Shown here: positions 11,633-21,134 of the stretch, piece after piece
Layout: the number at the start of each line of letters is the position of its first letter
Numbering within the stretch: position 1 is the stretch's first letter
Assembly (NCBI GenBank): GCA_036345935.2
Contig: JADWOT020000009.1
Span: 2,871,381-2,935,380 of the forward strand
Length of the DNA stretch: 64,000 nucleotides
Direction: 5' to 3'
From: Taenia hydatigena
Lineage: Eukaryota > Platyhelminthes > Cestoda > Cyclophyllidea > Taeniidae
The notes under the pieces: generated by a model
The model's input: the letters and a program-made list of their open reading frames with translations, nothing else
The model's database searches: none
What the model was told of the DNA's origin: nothing
Position numbers and translations under genes: made by a program

Positions 11633-12862
11633 CTCTTTTAAATAACCTCGAGGTAACTCAACAATCCATGCGTTGCTCATAGCCCAAATACAACCACAAT
11701 TAAAGACTGATTGAATACTACTATATGTACAAGTGTACTAAATACTTGCAATAATGTTAAAATTTTGATGAGGATAAGTAGAATGAAGGGATTGAAAAAG
11801 CATGTCAACTTAACTCTATTTTTCGAAAAAGTTGCGCATTTTTAGCAAAACTTTTTTACAATGCTTTGTAGCCTATTGGCGCTTTAAGTTAGATTCTGCT
11901 TCGGTTAATTGATCACCTAACTTAGGCGCAATTCCATTACAGAGGCTGTAAAATTGTACCTGATTTTAGATGGCCCAAACTCAGATCCCACAAAACAAAT
12001 GATATTGGCGTCAGATCAAGTTCGACGAATATTAATAGACGTCGAATGAAGGCTTCCTGTATATACTTACACTAGCCTATATTATGGTGCAAAAATGTGT
12101 TATTTTTTGCTCCAAATTTACTCGAAGCATCCATGTAGTAGGCACGTTGCCAAAGTTGTTTCAACTCTACTGATTATTCATCCAGTGCTTTACTTTACTC
12201 TTGATCCCCTACACAGCCCATTTTGCGGCGAGATTCTCACCAGGCTGACCAGGCACCTCACACTGTGACTGAGAGGCGGCGATCCCCTTTGGTGCAAGCC
12301 TGCCACATTCCATCAATGCGTAATGTCACCACATGTAATCCACGCAGCGGTACTCAGAATAGGACGTCTCGCCTCCATCGGACGTCGACTTAGTTATAGT
12401 ATTACAATGTACAATTCTTACAAACTGTTATTCTTATTATTAGACCCAAAAAAGGCACACACCAATTTGTAATTATAATGAAGTGATATATTTAACTGCG
12501 TGCTGAACAATGCAGATGCAGTTTGCACTCACGCTTTACAACATGGGCCTTAGGACGTGTTGCTAGCCTTCTCACCCTTCGTCAAGATAGTAGTACATGT
12601 TCAGACATAATTTGCGATTAATACGACTTCAGCGAAGGCCAGGGGCACTGGAACTTCTCCATTCTCCTCCCTTCCTTGCCGCTACCTTTAGTACGAGAAT
12701 GTTAATTGTTCTAAGACGTCTTTATAGGCTTTGACAAAACGGTGAGTCGATAGCTCATTAATAGCAGGGTTGTAGGATGACTTCTGTCGGCGTAAGGAGA
12801 ATCGACCTGTTCCTCAAGAGTGAGATTCGAGTTACGTTTCCCCCATCCTTTCAAGCACCGTC
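11633..12862. other. Gene-free stretch before the Gypsy remnant
   Basis: This 1.2-kb stretch has no gene or repeat that I recognise. It probably contains further decayed retroelement sequence, since it is flanked by an LTR on one side and integrase remains on the other, but I see no motif that shows this. Confidence 0.4.
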
Positions 12863-13760
12863 TTAGGCGCCACTCTTACGGGTTATCTGTAACCATGCCG
12901 TGAGTTGGTTCTCGTTCTCCCATTGGTATGTAGACTTCAGTTCAAATCTCACCATCGGAGCACCTTTGTTGGGTCGCATCTTGTTGTGGTGCTGAAGTTG
13001 TGCGTTGCGGACGGAGTAGTTCGTAGGTAAAAGAACCTTCACTACTCGGCGTGGGTGTTTGCTCCAAAAGTGGCAGAATTTACGGCAAGTTCCGGGTGGA
13101 CGAATCGGCCTGTATATTTGGACAAGGTCTTCCTTACCTAGACGTCGGTTCGACTGTGTCTGTCGTAGTATTTCTTCTGCCTGCTCTAAGACATCTGTAA
13201 GTGGTGGGAAGATATCGAAAGGACTCTTATTTTGCGGCATGTGAACATCTTGAATGGCGAAACACCAGTTATTGTGTGGACCGTAGCCGTGTGCGAGGAG
13301 AGCGCGTCCTAGGCTTCAATCCTAGCCTTAAAATTGTGAATCCCTAGTAAAATTATTAATAGTTCCATGATGGTGCCATCCATCTTTTTCTCTATCTTCC
13401 CGTTGCCTTGTTGGTGTCCAGATGCTGTGTATGCCTTTGAGATTCCCAAAATCTTGCATAGTTAGGATCTTGATCGCTATGGACCGATTCGGGCACTCCA
13501 TGCTGACAAATCCACCGATTAAAGAATGCTGAAGCGACTGTTTCGGCGTTCTTGAGACTTCATGGGTTTTGTCTCGACTACAATCGTGAAGTAATCGGCT
13601 ATAATAGTAAGTATTGGTTTTCCCACTTGGTGGGTGGTGGTCGGCCCATCCGAGAGCCCGGTAGGCATGGGTTGCAGAGGTGCGACCGCTGTGGAGTGAG
13701 GTTCCCTGAAGCCGCTGCAAGTGATACAGGTTCGACAGAAGCCTAGCACGTCTGGGTTGA
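12863..13760 (-). pseudogene. Decayed Gypsy/Ty3-type integrase
   Basis: Three overlapping minus-strand frames together cover an LTR-retrotransposon integrase, broken by frameshifts and stops. From 5' to 3' on the minus strand they show a CRTCITC zinc-binding pair near 13735, an ADYFTIVVETKPMKSQE core segment near 13590 with the first catalytic Asp, and RWICQHGVPESVHSDQ near 13480 with the second Asp. A GxxEK-type region follows near 13400. The C-terminal IYRPIRPPGTCRKF and TNYSVRNAQ segment, in the largest open frame (12863-13240), resembles the post-catalytic domain of Gypsy elements. It cannot encode a working protein. This strand assignment is opposite to the RT fragment at 14230, so the two come from different insertions or from an inversion. 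Confidence 0.8.
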
Positions 13761-14229
13761 GCGAGGGTTATCGGTATCGTTTGCTCGGGGCATCCAGGAA
13801 CTTCTTTTCCCCAACCTTACCCAGTTGCATGTATAACTCTTGGAGAACTGTTTGTACCAGTGAGCTTGGGAACACGGCGTCTTCTTGATGCCACAAAACC
13901 TTGCCGTCTAGAGAGGGTTTCGATCATTCTTGCTATGTCCGTCTGGCCTCATTGCTACTATGGGCTTACAAGAGGATGCCAGAAACTTCGCATATAAGAG
14001 GGCCGCGTCAGGATCGGTACTCTGCGTTGTTCGTCAGCGATGTTTAGTAAGCTTTCTTAGAAATAGCGTACTACGTACAACCGATTTATTGGATATCCTG
14101 CATGTATCAAATGGTTTTCCATACTGGACTTCAAGTCCGAGTACTGGTGAATGGAATAGGCGGAAAAAGACAGAGAAAAGACAGCGCTAATAGTACCCAA
14201 CAATGCTATATAGACTCCGTATCTCTGTA
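13761..14229. other. Unassigned stretch between the two Gypsy pieces
   Basis: This 470-bp stretch lies between the minus-strand integrase remnant and the plus-strand RT remnant. The inversion or insertion breakpoint joining them should fall here. I cannot place it by eye. Confidence 0.35.
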
Positions 14230-14447
14230 GCTACCTTCCTACGTCTGATTCAGCCAGCCCTGATTTATCTATTCCCAAAACAATGTGTAATCTACCTCGA
14301 TGGCATCCTCGCCTTTGTTAGAGATATCCGAGAGCACAACGCCAATTCGAACCTGGTGCTAGGTCGTCTATGACACACATGGTTGACCCTGAATCCAGAA
14401 AAAAAGTTCCGTTTCCTTCAACGCCTGATTATTAGCCCAGGACGTAC
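14230..14447 (+). pseudogene. Decayed Gypsy/Ty3-type reverse transcriptase fragment
   Basis: The plus-strand frame shows the RT active-site block as CVIYLDGILAF, followed by RDIREHNAN, LVLGRL, a stop, then LTLNPEKKFRFLQR. The pattern YLDDILVFS...HL..VL.RLR..GLTLNP.KC.F is the fingers/palm signature of Gypsy RT. The second catalytic Asp of YLDD is Gly here and there is an in-frame stop, so the fragment is dead. It ends exactly where an LTR copy begins (14448). Confidence 0.75.
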
Positions 14448-14623
14448 TGTAATGCTTTATTTGTTTGCCGGTATCGGTTACGATTACTTGGGTGGCCATA
14501 TTACCCTAGCCACATGGTCTAGCCTCCGGGCCATGCCAGCGGCTTTGTTCCCTCTGCTTGTTGAATACATATTCTGCACTGTTATGCCTTCTTTTGCCTT
14601 CAAGGAAGTCTCGGGGCGCTACA
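14448..14623 (+). repeat. Solo LTR of the short LTR element family, target of a later insertion
   Basis: The 176-bp copy starts TGTAATGCTTTATTTG and ends GGGGCGCTACA. Five bases after its end (CATAT) the intact short LTR element begins, so this older LTR lies directly beside the younger insertion site. It carries the central GGTGGCCATATTACCCTAGC block that the adjacent LTR at 14629 lacks. Confidence 0.8.
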
Positions 14624-14779
14624 CATATTGTAGTACTTTGTTTGTTTGAAGTACTGGCTTCTTCGTGGGCTGACCTCCGGGCCATGCCAGCAGCTCATTC
14701 TCCTCTGTTAATTGAATATATGTATTCTAATCTAGTGATCTGCTTTCTTTTGCCTTCAGGGGAGCCTCGGGACGCTACA

Positions 14780-14798
14780 TTGGTGGCAGCGGAAAGCG
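14780..14798 (+). other. Primer binding site of the TRIM-like element
   Basis: The sequence TTGGTGGCAGCGG directly follows the 5' LTR end ACA. TGGTGGCAGCGG is the complement of a 3' end CCGCUGCCACCA, as found in metazoan tRNA-Leu species whose mature sequence ends CGCUGCCA plus CCA (from memory). The same site follows the LTR at 42714 with one mismatch. Confidence 0.7.
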
Positions 14799-15273
14799 GG
14801 CCCAACTCTATAGGGTTTCCATTCCGATCCCTACCGCCTGTGGCATATTGCAGCAGTACGAAAGAAGTGCATGTGCTACTGATAGAAGTGCCTCTGAATA
14901 CTTACAGTAGAGGGGCTAAGAAAGACTTCCGCCCTCGTATCCGCCCCATCTACGTGTTCTACAAGAAAGCTATTAACAACTGAAGCGACACTAGCCGTGG
15001 ATCACCTGGAAAGTTTTCTCTGCCAACGTGTCCCTACAGATATAGTGATGGTCAGCAGGACCTCTTATTCTGAATTTTGATCCCTAACCGGACGAAACCC
15101 CAAGCTTAATTGAATTGCCAAGAGGGATCACTGACGTTGGTGTCAAGCATTGCCTCAATCACGTCAAATGTCGGCGACTGGTACGTTTAGCTAGTGGGTG
15201 CTTCTTGCAGCACTGATTACGTTGCGATAGTTGACGCGGGAGGTGTACCAGGGGGCGCGTCGGGGACGACGCT

Positions 15274-15290
15274 CGAAAGAGGAGAGGGCA
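15274..15290 (+). other. Polypurine tract of the TRIM-like element
   Basis: The tract CGAAAGAGGAGAGGGCA immediately precedes the 3' LTR start (TGTAATGCT at 15292). This is the position where plus-strand DNA synthesis would be primed. Confidence 0.7.
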
Positions 15291-15456
15291 ATGTAATGCT
15301 TTGTTTGTCAAGACTGCTGATTTCAGTTAGGGTCACAGAGGTGGCCATATTGCTCTACCTGCGTAGGCCTGCCTCTGGGCCATGCCAGCAGCTCATTCCC
15401 TTCTGTCTGTTTAATACATACATTCTACCTTAGTAGCCTCGGGACGCAAAGCATAT

Positions 15457-15751
15457 AGCCGTGTTAGATAGAATGCTGGTTACCAAAGGCTGTGCAAAAC
15501 AGGCAGAAACCTGGTGAGCACGATTTAGAGGCACTTTGCCACCACAAATTTCTTAGTATCTAAAAAACGAAAATTTTCACAAATGTTATAAACATGCCCG
15601 ACGGTTCATTTTTGTTTGCCACAAAACAATCTTTCTGCTCTAATTTTAAGAAAACAAGAAATTTCGTCATCTTATTTATATTTTATTTGCTTCGGTTTGT
15701 TCGTCTAATCTATCTCAAATAATTTCGGTACCTTGTTCGAAGCGGTTAACT
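15457..15751. other. 5' flank of the YTHDC1-like gene
   Basis: This is about 295 bp of AT-rich sequence between the TRIM-like element and the YTHDC1 start codon. It presumably holds the promoter and 5' UTR; no specific element was recognised. The retroelement therefore sits under 300 bp from the start of a conserved gene. Confidence 0.4.
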
Positions 15752-18700
15752 ATGTCGGCAGCTGATGATCGGGTGGTTGTTTCGGGTACGTTTCTTCATG
15801 TTCACAAATATGTTGTTAAGGCGATCCTTCAGGCCTAGAGGCGAAATCGAAGGATTTACAACAGAATGCTGCTGATGAGTTGGATGAGTTATACCTTTTC
15901 CCCCACCTTCAACAAGCGGAACATTCCGATCCACCGATTAACATTCTTACTGGACGAAAATCTGTTTCTCCAATTGCAGGCGAATCTGGCCAGTCTTTAA
16001 AAATTGATAGAGTCCTTGAGGAGCCGAACGTGGCAGAGACACGCATATCTCCTATCTGTTGGGATCGGAACAGTGAGAAGGATGCGGTCCGTGTTGATGC
16101 TCCTGAGAACGAATTCTCAAAAGAGGCCGAGGAAGAACAGTCACAAAAGAATTCTGTTCAATCAGAGTCAACTAGTGAAAATAATGGTGGGATGTCAGCT
16201 GAAATCATGGACCCAGATATATTAACAGATTATGATCAACTTTTCATAAATACGAAGTATTTCCTCATCAAAAGCAACAATTATGAAAATGTTGAAATCG
16301 CTAAGAAAAAGAATGCATGGTCGACACCTATTGGGAATGAGAGTCGACTAAACAGAGCGTACTACGATTCGAACAACGTTCTCCTAATTTTCTCGGTTCG
16401 TGAGAGTGGGAAATTCCAGGGCTTCGCCCGTCTTGCATCACCATCTGATCCTCGTTTGCACATAGATTGGGTACTTCCTTCATCTAGAATGTCTGTGAAC
16501 GTTTTGAGCAACCCTTTCAAACTGGATTGGGTTACAAAGTTAGTAAGCTTTAACGTTTGAATACGTTTTTAGGCATGAACTTCCATTCACTAGTGTTTCT
16601 CATCTAACGAACTCTTGGAATGATGGGAAACAGGTTAAAATAGGTCGTGATGGTCAGGTTGGTGCTTTTAGTTGCAATAGTTTACTCCACTTCCTTTAGG
16701 AGATAGAACCCGTCTGCGGTCAGGCACTCTGTCGACACTTCCCACTGGATTCTGTGGAATCCATTCCCGCAATTGTCCGCAAAATCGAGCCGAAGAAGCT
16801 TAAATCCAACGACTCATCTCGGCGACGCAATGTCACGGATCGTCTTGGCGCCTCCCAATCGCACAGCTCTTCATCCTCTCGGCGGTCCAAAGACTTGGGC
16901 TTTAACAATCCTAATTCAATCGGTCTTCTTGGCGCTGCTACTACCTCATCGCGTTCCACAATCCCTCCTTTAATGTCCTCCTTGAATCTCGCCACCGCGG
17001 CTATGTCAACTGTCGCCGCTATGGCGGCGATGAAATCAAATCAATCTCGAGGCTCTCTGCTTCCTACCGCGGATATCTCTAGATTCATCACACCCAATGC
17101 AAATGTTCTTTCCCATCTCTTACCTCAGGCTGTTGGCACTGAATCAATGACGCTTTCCGCCCTCTACTCTTCTCACGCACCCGCTATTAACAGGATTTTT
17201 CAACAGGACGGTGTTTCACCGAAACGACAACGTAGTCGCGAACGGCACCGATCACCCAGCAGTCATTACAGCTCTGGTGGACACCGTAGTGATTCAGACT
17301 ACCGTCGTAGTCGCTACGAGCGCCGTGATTATCGTCAGTCCGAAGAGTCATCATCTTATCGTTATCGTTCGAGGTTAGGTGGGGGCGATACTAAAGACGA
17401 TTCTCTGTTGTTGACAGTTATGTTTTTATTTTTCCTGGTCTCTGGGCTCTTGCCATCGGAATGCGGAGTGCACATATGGAAAAATGTGACGAACATTGCT
17501 GCTATTAGTAATAGCTTGCCATGCGGCAGTAGTCATTATTATTATCATTGTGTATTTCGCGTATCATTTATTATTGCTGCCTCTTTGTGTACCGTTTCTG
17601 CCTTGAACTGTCTTTCACTACCTGTGACTTTTCCTTTCAGGTTATTAACAGTACTTATTTGTTTGATCAACCAATGCTTATCAATGAAGCTTGTAATGTT
17701 TTATGTTTACAACAACTTTATATACCGATGTTAGTGGGTGAGCTGAGCGGTAGGGTACTTGGTGGGCTCCATTAATGCTGAACTTTCCGTTCTGCTGACG
17801 CTTCGATAGGCATTCTCGTGAGGATTCGCGTGGACGGCGCCACAGGGAGGGTGAGTTCGACCGGAGGTCTGATGCTGTAGCCCCTTAGGAACATGTTCCC
17901 GAGATTTAATCGGTGTTATTTCACAGATTACTGATTAAAAGGTCTGCTTGCTAATCAGTCTCATCACTTTCCAATCTTATCACTGATTCCCGATCAATTA
18001 AATTTTGCCTCTGGTTACAGATTCCTGATTGTCAAACACTTTATCCAAAAGATAACGAACGATGCTAGCTGTCATTGGTTGAAGGCATCTTTTATCGGTC
18101 GGTGTTTACTTTTGGACTTGTTTACAAAGGACGCTCATTTGCAGGTCGCCGGATATCCAGACGCAGTCGTGACCGATCTATTTCACCATCCGGGGCTAGC
18201 GCATTCATCCACTGGGTAAGTGTGGTTGCTTTCGTTGTTCGACGTTAGAACTACTGGTAGTCACTGGTTCTTCTTCGTATGGTTAAGTTGCATGCTCAAT
18301 TTATTTTGTAGTTGTGCTTAAATAGCCGGAAGACACTGTATAAGTGGTATTTACCCCACTTCAAAATGGATTAAGCCGGAACTTAAATTACATTTCGAGT
18401 GAAATAGAGTATAATGTCCCTGAGTTGGTTCTTGATTGCTTTTTGTTATTTGCAATCGGGATGTTTCTATGTGTGACACTCGGGTAAGTTGGATTTTTAA
18501 GCTTGTCTACAGCATTGGTATGATAAACGTTAGGTCGTATTCCGCTTTTTTTGCTTAACTCGTAACACTTATGGGGTAGCGCAAGTTTTGCTAATATAAA
18601 AGCAGCTTTGCTTTTACTGCCTTAACTAATGGTCATTTTACATTGAATAAAATCTCTTAATGCATACCAGGTTAAGCGTCTTAATTAGATCCTATTTCTG

Positions 18701-20577
18701 CGATTTATGATAGCCTACAACCATCATTAAATCTTGGACGCATCTTGTAGCCCATCATAGCTTTTTAATTGGGCTCTTCATGCACTTTTCGACATATCGC
18801 TTTGCAGCCCGTGTATAAGTAGCGAATTCCTCATTAATTGACAGCTTGCCCCGGGAGCTGGGGTTTAACATATTAGCCATTGGCGTCACATGCACGCTGC
18901 TCTGATCTCTGCTGGATTCGGCGTCACAAATGTGATATGTCTGCGTTGGTTCCTTCCATATCCCAGATCTGTGTGTGTGTCGGTTTGTAAAACTTCCTTT
19001 TACCTATTTGGAATGTTGGGTTTACACTCTACAGGCGTGAGTGACAACTGGTGTCATAATAGAATAACAAAACATCCGGACTGTTGTAGTGTGTTATTCC
19101 AGGACTGTGGTAGTGAATGTGTTGAGCATTTAGCATACGAAGCAAGTGGTGTCACATCAGCCAAGGAATCGTTGCATCTTACATTTATGCCAGATAATTT
19201 GCGCCCGTGAATTTGTAAACATTGCTCTCACGCATTCCCTATGAATCTTTTCGCAGTTTGAGTGATTCTGTTACACCATGTATAAATTCTTTTACAAATA
19301 GTTCACGGACAATTCTTCTGATATCTATAGTATAACCTTCCCAAGCAAAGACCATGATTTTAGCTCTTAAGTCAGCACGCTCCAAACGTTCGTTAGGGTC
19401 GTCTGGGTAGCGGGATATGAGGTTGGTGAACTGGTCCAATGATATTGCATGATATGCAATGCATGGTTTGAGTCGACTTGTTCTTTTCATCAGTTGATCA
19501 TCTATTTCCATGTAGAACTACGAGGATTACCTCCAGGAGGTCCGACGTGGACTCAATCCGAATCTCAATTCTCTTGTAGGTTTGGCACCATTTAACGTGC
19601 CGCACAACTGGTTTCTTCCAGTGTATTTTGCCCCATTTCTGCGTTATAGATTAACGGCAGCATCCAATCCCGCCAGCAAACTGGATCTGATGCAGATAGG
19701 CAGGTAGGCTAGAATCCCCTCCCCTTCGGTTATTGTGGTGGGTGCATTTGTCATTTTTTGTTGGAGTTTTCTTGGTATTGGGTTTCTGCTCACTCGTTTG
19801 AGCTTCTTCGAAATACGGACAGTGAGCTCATCTCTATGTCATAAAGGTCTGAAATGGGGGATCTACTTTTTTCGAATAAGGAGGTAAAACACCAATAAGA
19901 TTTTAAAAAATGAGAGCAGAGTGCTTTCGTATGCTCTTCATCCCTGCATTCAGTGCTATAGTTTTTTCCGCCTGGATCGCTTCATGCTTATCTTTCCCAA
20001 GTTCTAAGTTTTGCTGTTAAATATCAAGTCTCTTTTCATAAATCAACTCGGCAATTTCTATTTTACCTCTTTAGAGTTCACAGAGCTATCTAGTCTTATT
20101 AGCTCATCTGTACAGCATGGGAGTCAATGGTCATGACTTTTTCTAAGAACGTTCTTGAACTTAATTGGAGCATTCAATGACAGTACCTAGACTTTTATGA
20201 TATTTTGAAGTGGGCTATACCTATCGCATGTTGCCTGTTTGTTCTCTTAGTTTAACGAAAGTGTGAACGCCTTCTTGCGTAACACAACTACAACAACAGG
20301 CTCCCAGCGCTCCAATGATGAATATGGTGACTACGAGGAGGATTCGTGCAGCCGTTCATCCTCTGCTGAACGTCACCACCGTCGTCGCTGCGGACGGCGC
20401 AATCGGCAACGCTCCTATGAGGACAGCAGGCGGTATGGGGGAGACGAAGATGGTAGGGATGGCCGTGGCTACTACTGTCGCAGGCGCGGTCGTTCGCGTT
20501 CTCGCTTCTACTATGATGATGGTGAAGACGATGACTATGGGGAAAGAATGGGGGATGATCTGCGCTACCGTCGCTGA
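15752..20577 (+). CDS. YTHDC1: YTHDC1-like nuclear m6A reader
   Basis: Exons read as 15752-15785, 15833-16538, 16573-16657, 16700-17373, 17810-17850, 18145-18215, 19516-19620 or -19703, and 20251-20577 (stop TGA). The YTH domain spans roughly residues 147-295: KYFLIKSNNYENVEIAKK, NAWST, FSVRESGKFQGFARL, HIDWVLP, KHELPFTSVSHLTNSWNDG and VKIGRDGQEIEP. The Trp residues of AWST and DWVLP match the m6A cage of human YTHDC1, so binding to N6-methyladenosine RNA is expected. Downstream are Ser/Arg-rich segments and a C-terminal tail dense in RS, DE and YGR, typical of a nuclear splicing-associated protein. The start MSAADDRVVVSG is the only one joining in phase. One junction is unsettled: the strong donor at 19704 (CAG/GTAGGC) puts the last exon out of frame, while a weaker donor at 19621 (CCA/GTGTAT) keeps it in frame and gives about 680 aa. 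Confidence 0.9.
18216..19515 (+). other. YTHDC1 intron, 1.3 kb
   Basis: This phase-0 intron carries a 90-codon open frame on the opposite strand (19239-19511) with a charged, protein-like composition but no recognised motif. No LTR copy was seen. Confidence 0.5.
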
Positions 20578-21134
20578 AGTAGTGGCACTTGCCATAATTG
20601 ACATACTGTAAATATCATCGGCTTCAGGATTGTCTATCAAGTAATGGTTGAATGTATGCATCAAGTCATTCGTTTCTGGCGGGTGGTGGCTTCCATATGT
20701 TCGAGTTGGCGCCGTGGCGACGACCACTGCGGCGTGGGGCGGTGCATACTCGTACAGGGTTCTGGTCGTGCTGCTATGACCAGTTAAGGTGTGGGGGGGG
20801 GGTCCCCTGTCCGGTTTGGTGACCGGTCCTGGGGTTGCATGATTTGCACACCAGCTTTAGGATAGCTCTGACAAGATCGTGGGTCCAATATGAGGATCAG
20901 CGGTCTGTACCTGGTTTGAGGGCAGTAGTTGGTTTATAAATTTTTAGATTGTTTCATTAACTCGACACGAGGTAGCACACTTTCCGCAATTGTCCTCTGT
21001 GTGTCTAAAAATCAATTTGTTGACCACTTATTTATTTTTAGCACCAAATTTTAAAAAAGTACTTTTTTTCAACGAAATTTGTTTTAATCGGCTCGAAGCT
21101 CATACACGACCCTGAGGCGCATTATTAAGCACTA
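20578..21134. other. YTHDC1 3' UTR and PRIM2 5' flank
   Basis: This 557-bp gap lies between two genes on the same strand. No canonical AATAAA was seen. A G run (20792-20801) occurs in it. Nothing else was recognised. Confidence 0.45.

Larger units (their letters stand above)
14629..15451 (+). mobile_element. Non-autonomous short LTR retrotransposon (TRIM-like), 823 bp
   Basis: This element has a 5' LTR (14629-14779, starting TGTAGTACTTTG and ending GACGCTACA), an internal region of about 510 bp, and a 3' LTR (15292-15451). The sequence CATAT flanks both sides (14624-14628 and 15452-15456) and is a plausible 5-bp target-site duplication. Just inside the 5' LTR is TTGGTGGCAGCGGAAAGC, whose first part is complementary to the CGCUGCCACCA end of metazoan tRNA-Leu. 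Just before the 3' LTR is a purine run, AAAGAGGAGAGGG. The internal region has no gag or pol protein, so the element would need enzymes from a relative. The 5' LTR lacks a central block found in other copies, and the 3' LTR has lost part of the CTTTTGCCTTC region. Size and layout match TRIM elements, which are known from tapeworms. Confidence 0.85.

Noticed and set aside
19239..19511. 90-codon minus-strand open frame with protein-like composition in a YTHDC1 intron
   Set aside because: No motif, no upstream or downstream partner exon with matching phase, and frames of this length are common. It could be a decayed fragment, but nothing in the sequence shows it.
20315..20727. Long Met/Thr/Ala-rich frames on both strands at the YTHDC1 3' end
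   Set aside because: They are shadows of the RS/DE/YGR-rich last exon.
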